A stretch of 64,000 nt of DNA from the NCBI RefSeq assembly GCF_000717715.1, contig NZ_JOAI01000034.1, positions 1 through 64,000 on the forward strand, read 5' to 3'. Below, piece after piece: positions 59,888-64,000 of the stretch (its first letter is position 1; every line of letters starts with the position of its first letter). Position numbers and translations under genes: made by a program. The stretch comes from Streptomyces sp. NRRL B-24484. GTDB taxonomy: Bacteria > Actinomycetota > Actinomycetes > Streptomycetales > Streptomycetaceae. The notes under the pieces were generated by a model, which ran no database searches, was not told the DNA's origin, and saw only the letters and a program-made list of their open reading frames with translations.

Positions 59888-59937
59888 AGCCGGCGCCGTC
59901 GGCACTTGGCGAAGCTGGCAGGTGATGTGATAGCGCC

Positions 59938-61494
59938 TCAGCCCGCCGCGATCTCCTCGACCGCGGGGCGGGCCAGGTCGGCGTCGGCGGGGACGAGGCC
60001 GATGCGGGTGCGGCGGTGCAGGACGTCCTCGGCGTCGAGGGCGCCCTCGTGGGTGAGGGCGTAGGCGATCTCGGCGCGGGTGACGTCGATGCCTTCGGCG
60101 ACGGCCTCCAGGGGCCGGGCGACGGCGACGGCGGCCACCTCCGCGGAGAGTCCGCCGTGCCGGGCCACGAGGGAGGCGGGGAGTCCGGCCGTGGGGCGGC
60201 TGTCGCTGCGGCCGGGGGCGCCGACCAGGGGCAGGCGGCGGGTCAGGCACGGCCCGGCGGAGAGCCCGCGGAGGCGGACGGCGGCGTCGACGGCGTCCTC
60301 GGCCATCCGCCGGTAGGTGGTCAGTTTGCCGCCGACGACGGTGATGACGCCGTTCGGCGAGTCGAGCACGGCGTGCTTGCGCGAGAGGTCGGCGGTGGCG
60401 CCGCCGCCGGTGTCGATGAGCGGGCGCAGGCCGGCGAAGGCGCCGCGGACGTCCTCGCGGGTGAGGGCGGTCCGCAGCGCGGTGTTCACGGTGTCGAGCA
60501 GGAAGTCGATCTCCGTCGCGGTCGGCTGCGGCTCGTCCGGGATCGGCCCGGGGGCGTCCTCGTCGGTGAGGCCGACGGCGATCCGGCCGAGCTGCTGCGG
60601 CAGGGCGAAGACGAAGCGGCTGGTGGAGCCGGGCACCGGCACCGTGAGGGCGGCGCTCGGGTGGCCGAGGGCGGCGGCGTCCAGCACCAGGTGGGTGCCG
60701 CGGCTGGGCCGCAGCCGGACGGCGTCGTCGACCTCGCCCGCCCAGACGCCGGCGGCGTTGACGACGGCGCGGGCGGCGACGGTGAGGGTCTCGCCGGTGA
60801 GCGTGTCGGTGAGCCGGGCGGAGGTACCGGTGACCAGGTCGGCGCGGACCCGGGTGAGCACGGTCGCGCCGTGGTGCGCGGCCGTCCGTGCGACGGCGAC
60901 CACCAGCCGTGCGTCGTCGACGAGTTGGCCGTCGTGGGCGACGAGTGCGCCGGTCAGCCCGGCGGTGCGGACGCCGGGCACCAGCCGGACGGTCTCGTCG
61001 GCGCCGATCCGCCGCACCCGGGGCAGCACGGCGGCGGGCGTGCCGGCCACGGCCCGCAGGGCGTCGCCGGCCAGGAAGCCGACCCGGACGAGCGCGGCCT
61101 GGGAGCGGCCGACGGAGGGCAGCAGCGGGACGAGCTGCGGCAGTGCGCGCACCAGGTGCGGGGCGGTGCGGGTCATCAGGATGCCGCGCTCGACGGCGCT
61201 CTCCCGGGCGACGCCGACCCGGCCGGAGGCGAGGTAGCGCAGCCCGCCGTGGACGAGCTTGGAGCTCCAGCGGCTGGTGCCGAAGGCGAGGTCGCGGGAC
61301 TCGACCAGGACGGTGCGCAGCCCGCGGGCGGCCGCGTCGAGGGCGATGCCGACGCCGGTCACGCCGCCGCCGACGACCAGCAGGTCGACGTCCGGGGCGT
61401 CGCCGAGGGCGGCGAGCTCGGCCGTCCGGCGGCGGGCGTTGAGGGCGCTGGTTCCGGCGAATCCGGCCGCGGAGGCGGCAGCGGCAGAGGTCAC
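59938..61494 (-). CDS. glpD: glycerol-3-phosphate dehydrogenase (GlpD type)
   Basis: 518 residues. The FAD Rossmann motif is DLLVVGGGVTGVGIALDAAA (about residue 37). GTSRWSSKLVHGGLRYL is the GlpD signature, and VVNAAGVWAGEVDD, LRPSRGTHLVLD and VGGKLTTYRRMAEDAVDAAV are diagnostic. The C-terminal helical DAO_C domain is present. It oxidises glycerol-3-phosphate to DHAP and feeds electrons to quinones at the membrane. GTG 61494 start. It is 109 bp from the TetR gene on the same strand. Next to an alkyl-DHAP-synthase-like gene, it may supply DHAP for ether-lipid synthesis. Confidence 0.92.
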   Translation of the reverse strand: MTSAAAASAAGFAGTSALNARRRTAELAALGDAPDVDLLVVGGGVTGVGIALDAAARGLRTVLVESRDLAFGTSRWSSKLVHGGLRYLASGRVGVARESAVERGILMTRTAPHLVRALPQLVPLLPSVGRSQAALVRVGFLAGDALRAVAGTPAAVLPRVRRIGADETVRLVPGVRTAGLTGALVAHDGQLVDDARLVVAVARTAAHHGATVLTRVRADLVTGTSARLTDTLTGETLTVAARAVVNAAGVWAGEVDDAVRLRPSRGTHLVLDAAALGHPSAALTVPVPGSTSRFVFALPQQLGRIAVGLTDEDAPGPIPDEPQPTATEIDFLLDTVNTALRTALTREDVRGAFAGLRPLIDTGGGATADLSRKHAVLDSPNGVITVVGGKLTTYRRMAEDAVDAAVRLRGLSAGPCLTRRLPLVGAPGRSDSRPTAGLPASLVARHGGLSAEVAAVAVARPLEAVAEGIDVTRAEIAYALTHEGALDAEDVLHRRTRIGLVPADADLARPAVEEIAAG

Positions 61495-61603
61495 GGCGCG
61501 GGTATCCGTTCGGGTCGGCAGCGGCAGGGGCGGCGTCAGGGGGTGGCCCGGGCAGGGGCGTCGAGCGAGGACGTCGGCTGGTGGCGTCGGGCGGGGGCGG
61601 CGG

Positions 61604-62200
61604 TCAGGGCGCGAGGTAGCCGTTCAGGGCACGGGCCAGTTCGCGGCGCCAGGCCTGCTCGGGCAGCAGTTGCGCGACCATGCGGTGCGACTGGACGGTG
61701 GACTGGGCGATGAGCAGCACCATCGCGGCCATCTCGGAGGGTTCGCCGGCGCGGATGGAGCCGTGCTGCTGGCCCTGGACGACGGCGGCGCCGATCGCGT
61801 CGAGCAGGCCTAGCTGGCTGGTGCCGAGGCGTTCGACGACGTACTCGACGATCGTCTCGGAGTGCAGCAGGGCGCCGATCACGGGGTCGTCGCGCAGTCG
61901 GACGGCGACCTCGACGACGGCGTCCACGAAGGCCTCGCGGTCCTCGCCGGCGAGGACGACCTGCTCCTGGGTGCGGCGGATCTCGCGGGTGAGCAGGGCG
62001 CCGATGACGGCGCGGACGTCCGGCCAGCGGCGGTAGACGGTCGGCCGGCTGACCCCGGCGCGGCGCGCGATCTCCGCCAGCTGGGTGCGCTGGACGCCGA
62101 GGTGGACGACCAGGTGGGCGGCGGCGTCGAGGATCGCGTCGTCGGTGCTGGTCGCCGGTGCGGCGGGGCCTGTCGGCCCGGTTTCGTTACTGCTTGACAT
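61604..62200 (-). CDS. TetR family regulator divergent from the alkyl-DHAP-synthase-like gene
   Basis: 198 residues. The TetR helix-turn-helix is QRTQLAEIARRAGVSRPTVY at about residues 38-57, followed by RRWPDVRAVIGALL. ATG 62200 is only 20 bp from the divergent ATG 62221, and one palindrome covers both starts. It is therefore likely to control itself, the flavoenzyme and lipid kinase genes, and perhaps glpD downstream on its own strand. Confidence 0.9.
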   Translation of the reverse strand: MSSSNETGPTGPAAPATSTDDAILDAAAHLVVHLGVQRTQLAEIARRAGVSRPTVYRRWPDVRAVIGALLTREIRRTQEQVVLAGEDREAFVDAVVEVAVRLRDDPVIGALLHSETIVEYVVERLGTSQLGLLDAIGAAVVQGQQHGSIRAGEPSEMAAMVLLIAQSTVQSHRMVAQLLPEQAWRRELARALNGYLAP

Positions 62201-62201
62201 A

Positions 62202-62222
62202 ATGCGTAATACTGTAACGCAT
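62202..62222. promoter_or_regulatory. shared operator over divergent leaderless starts
   Basis: ATGCGT-N9-ACGCAT with partial inner symmetry fills the 20-bp gap between the tetR and flavoenzyme start codons. TAnnnT boxes occur on both strands (TACTGT on plus at 62210-62215, TACAGT on minus at 62211-62216), each a few bases from its ATG, so both messages are probably leaderless. Confidence 0.65.
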
Positions 62223-63852
62223 GGCATCTGAGACGCAAGCAGGTCAGGACGGCGGCGCCGCCCTGCCCCTCCCCCCGATGAAGTGGGACGCCTGGGGCGA
62301 CCCGGCCCTCGCCAAGCCGCTCCCCGAGGACGTCAAGGGCCTGCTGGCCGCCGCCCTCGGCGTCTCGGCGGACGCCGCGGCCGCACCGCTCGCCGCCGCG
62401 GACGTGCGGCTGCGGCCCTCCGCCCTCACCGCCGCGGACGTGGCCGCGCTGGCCGCCGTGGTCGGCGAGGCACACCTCAGCACGGCCGACGCGGACCGGC
62501 TGCCCCGGGCCGGCGGCAAGTCCACCCCGGACCTGCTGCGCCGCCGCAGCCGCGGTCCGCAGGACGCCCCGGACGCGGTGCTGCTGCCCGGCAGCGAGGA
62601 GGAGATCGCCGCCGTCCTCGCGGTCTGCGCCGAACGCCGGATCGCCGTGGTGCCGTTCGGCGGCGGCACCAGCGTGGTCGGCGGCCTCGACCCCGTCCGC
62701 GGCTCCTTCGCCGCCGTCGTCTCGCTCGACCTGCGCCGCCTGGACGCCCTGCACGCGCTCGACGAGGTCTCCGGCGAGGCGGTGCTCGGCGCCGGCCTGA
62801 CCGGCCCGCGCGCCGAGGAACTGCTCGCCGAGCGCGGCTGGGAGCTCGGCCACTACCCGCAGAGCTTCCGGTACGCGACCATCGGCGGCTTCGCCGCGAC
62901 CCGCTCCTCCGGTCAGGACTCCGCCGGTCACGGCCGCTTCGACGAGATGGTCCGCGGTCTGCGCGTGGTCACCCCGGCCGGGGTGCTGGACCTGGGCCGC
63001 GCCCCCGCCTCGGCCGCCGGCCCGGACCTGCGCGAGCTGTTCCTCGGCTCCGAGGGCGTCTTCGGCGTGATCACCCGGGTGCGGGTGCGGATCCATCCGC
63101 TGCCCGCCGCCAAGGTCCACGAGGCCTGGAGCTTCCCCGACTTCGCCACCGGCGCCGCCGCCCTGCGCGCCGTCGAGCAGCAGGGCACCGGCCCGACGGT
63201 GATCCGGCTGTCGGACGAGGCCGAGACCGCCGTCAACCTGGCGATGACCGAGAAGATCGGCGGCACCCAGGTCACCGGCGGCTGCCTGGCCGTCACCGTC
63301 TTCGAGGGCACCGAGGAGCAGGCCGAGGCCCGCCACGAGCGGACCCGGGCCGTCATGCTCGCCGCCGGCGGCACCTCGCTGGGCGCCGAGCCGGCCGTCG
63401 GCTGGGAGCACGGCCGGTTCTCCGCCCCGTACCTGCGCGACGCACTGCTCGACAGCGGCGCGCTCTGCGAGACCCTGGAGACCGCCACCGACTGGGCGAA
63501 CCTGGACGCGCTCCGGGCGGCCGTCACCGCCGCCCTGCAGGCCGGGCTCGGCGCCAACAGCCTGGTGCTCTGCCACATCTCGCACGTCTACCCGACGGGC
63601 GCCTCGCTCTACTTCACCGTGGTCGGCGCCCAGCAGGGCGACCCGATCGCCCAGTGGGACACGGCCAAGCGCGCCGCCTGCGACGCCATCATGGCGAACG
63701 GCGGCACCATCACCCACCACCACGCGGTCGGCGCCGACCACCGCCCCTGGATGGAGCAGGAGATCGGCGCGCTCGGCGTGAAGATCCTCCGGGCCGTCAA
63801 GGACGCCGTCGACCCGGTCGGCATCCTCAACCCGGGCAAGCTGATCCCGTGA
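62221..63852 (+). CDS. FAD-binding oxidoreductase, alkyldihydroxyacetonephosphate synthase-like
   Basis: 543 residues of the VAO/PCMH flavoprotein superfamily. The FAD-binding PP loop is VVPFGGGTSVVGGLDPVRG. YPQSFRYATIGGFAATRSSG and SEGVFGVITRVRVRIHP follow, and the C-terminal cap has HVYPTGASLYFTVVG and THHHAVGADHRPWM, the pattern of alkyl-DHAP synthase (AGPS), which swaps the acyl chain of acyl-DHAP for a fatty alcohol. It may make bacterial ether lipids. ATG 62221 is leaderless by promoter position. The stop overlaps the lipid kinase start (GTGA). Confidence 0.88.
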   Translation: MASETQAGQDGGAALPLPPMKWDAWGDPALAKPLPEDVKGLLAAALGVSADAAAAPLAAADVRLRPSALTAADVAALAAVVGEAHLSTADADRLPRAGGKSTPDLLRRRSRGPQDAPDAVLLPGSEEEIAAVLAVCAERRIAVVPFGGGTSVVGGLDPVRGSFAAVVSLDLRRLDALHALDEVSGEAVLGAGLTGPRAEELLAERGWELGHYPQSFRYATIGGFAATRSSGQDSAGHGRFDEMVRGLRVVTPAGVLDLGRAPASAAGPDLRELFLGSEGVFGVITRVRVRIHPLPAAKVHEAWSFPDFATGAAALRAVEQQGTGPTVIRLSDEAETAVNLAMTEKIGGTQVTGGCLAVTVFEGTEEQAEARHERTRAVMLAAGGTSLGAEPAVGWEHGRFSAPYLRDALLDSGALCETLETATDWANLDALRAAVTAALQAGLGANSLVLCHISHVYPTGASLYFTVVGAQQGDPIAQWDTAKRAACDAIMANGGTITHHHAVGADHRPWMEQEIGALGVKILRAVKDAVDPVGILNPGKLIP

Positions 63853-64000
63853 CCGCCGGGGCGACCGGCCGTCCGCCGCGCAGCGTCATGGTGCTGACCA
63901 ACCCCGCTGCGGGCGGCGGGCACGCCGAGAAGGCCGCCCGCCGGGCGACGGCACGGCTGCGGGAGCACGGCGTCGAGGTGCTGAACACCGCGGGCGCCGA
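63849..64000 (+). CDS. diacylglycerol kinase-type lipid kinase, N-terminal part (runs off window)
   Basis: Only about 50 residues are visible. After GTG 63849 the protein reads to MVLTNPAAGGGHAEKAARRA, the N-P-x-x-G-x-G nucleotide loop that opens DAGK/sphingosine-kinase catalytic domains. It phosphorylates a lipid hydroxyl with ATP. The start overlaps the flavoenzyme stop (GTGA), so the two are coupled in one lipid operon. Confidence 0.8.
   Translation, partial: MTAGATGRPPRSVMVLTNPAAGGGHAEKAARRATARLREHGVEVLNTAGA

Overview
The window is chromosomal DNA of a high-GC actinomycete, most likely Streptomyces or Kitasatospora. The evidence is a strong G/C third-position bias, frequent GTG and occasional TTG starts, mostly TGA stops, purine-rich ribosome sites, and typical streptomycete families: a SepF-like division protein, many TetR regulators, trypsin-co-occurring conflict proteins, a secreted GH25 lysozyme and a 'membrane-associated oxidoreductase'. 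I see no rRNA, tRNA, CRISPR array, prophage or origin. Species cannot be fixed by reading alone.

Layout. 1-0.9 kb: an IS3 OrfA remnant and debris of broken small genes. 1-4.6 kb: flavodoxin, glutathione peroxidase, secreted HNH nuclease, DUF1330 protein, and a ferritin-like gene split by an in-frame TAG. 5-8.6 kb: a stand-alone amino-acid adenylation domain fused to a membrane domain, facing and overlapping an ATP-grasp ligase. 8.7-18.2 kb: TetR, secreted zinc metalloprotease, nitronate monooxygenase, small unknowns, GNAT, GH25 lysozyme, Gfo/Idh/MocA oxidoreductase and O-methyltransferase. 18.3-24.3 kb: DedA, two methyltransferase-fold proteins, a hydrolase coupled to one of them, an unknown, and an AI-2E-type membrane protein. 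24.4-30.2 kb: a heterodimeric ABC exporter whose two halves are degenerate in complementary ways, a winged-helix protein, GDPD, and a MerR-TOBE protein. 30.4-41 kb: ROK regulator divergent from an MFS permease with a clear operator, S66 peptidase, P450, endonuclease IV coupled to a VTT protein, DinB, a SepF-like protein, and a TetR/EmrB efflux pair with an operator inside the promoter.

41-48.8 kb: unknowns, then a co-directional cassette (PLP decarboxylase, AMP-forming ligase, EamA exporter, citrate-synthase-like protein) that looks like a compact small-molecule pathway. 49-59.8 kb: helical-repeat protein, quinone-type reductase, frameshifted VOC gene, LRR gene with an in-frame TAG, a beta-helix membrane protein, and a trypsin-STAND NTPase-TPR protein preceded by its trypco2 partner. 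This last block (52.1-59.8 kb) is the best candidate for a biological-conflict (defence) island. 59.9-64 kb: GlpD, TetR, an alkyl-DHAP-synthase-like flavoenzyme and the start of a diacylglycerol-kinase-type lipid kinase, suggesting ether- or glycerolipid metabolism under a shared operator.

Three genes carry a single disabling lesion (TAG at 3992-3994, one-base deletion near 51761, TAG at 53012-53014). They are either real recent decay or residual assembly errors. TAG also works as an ordinary stop in this window (16571 and 27944), so genome-wide recoding is unlikely.
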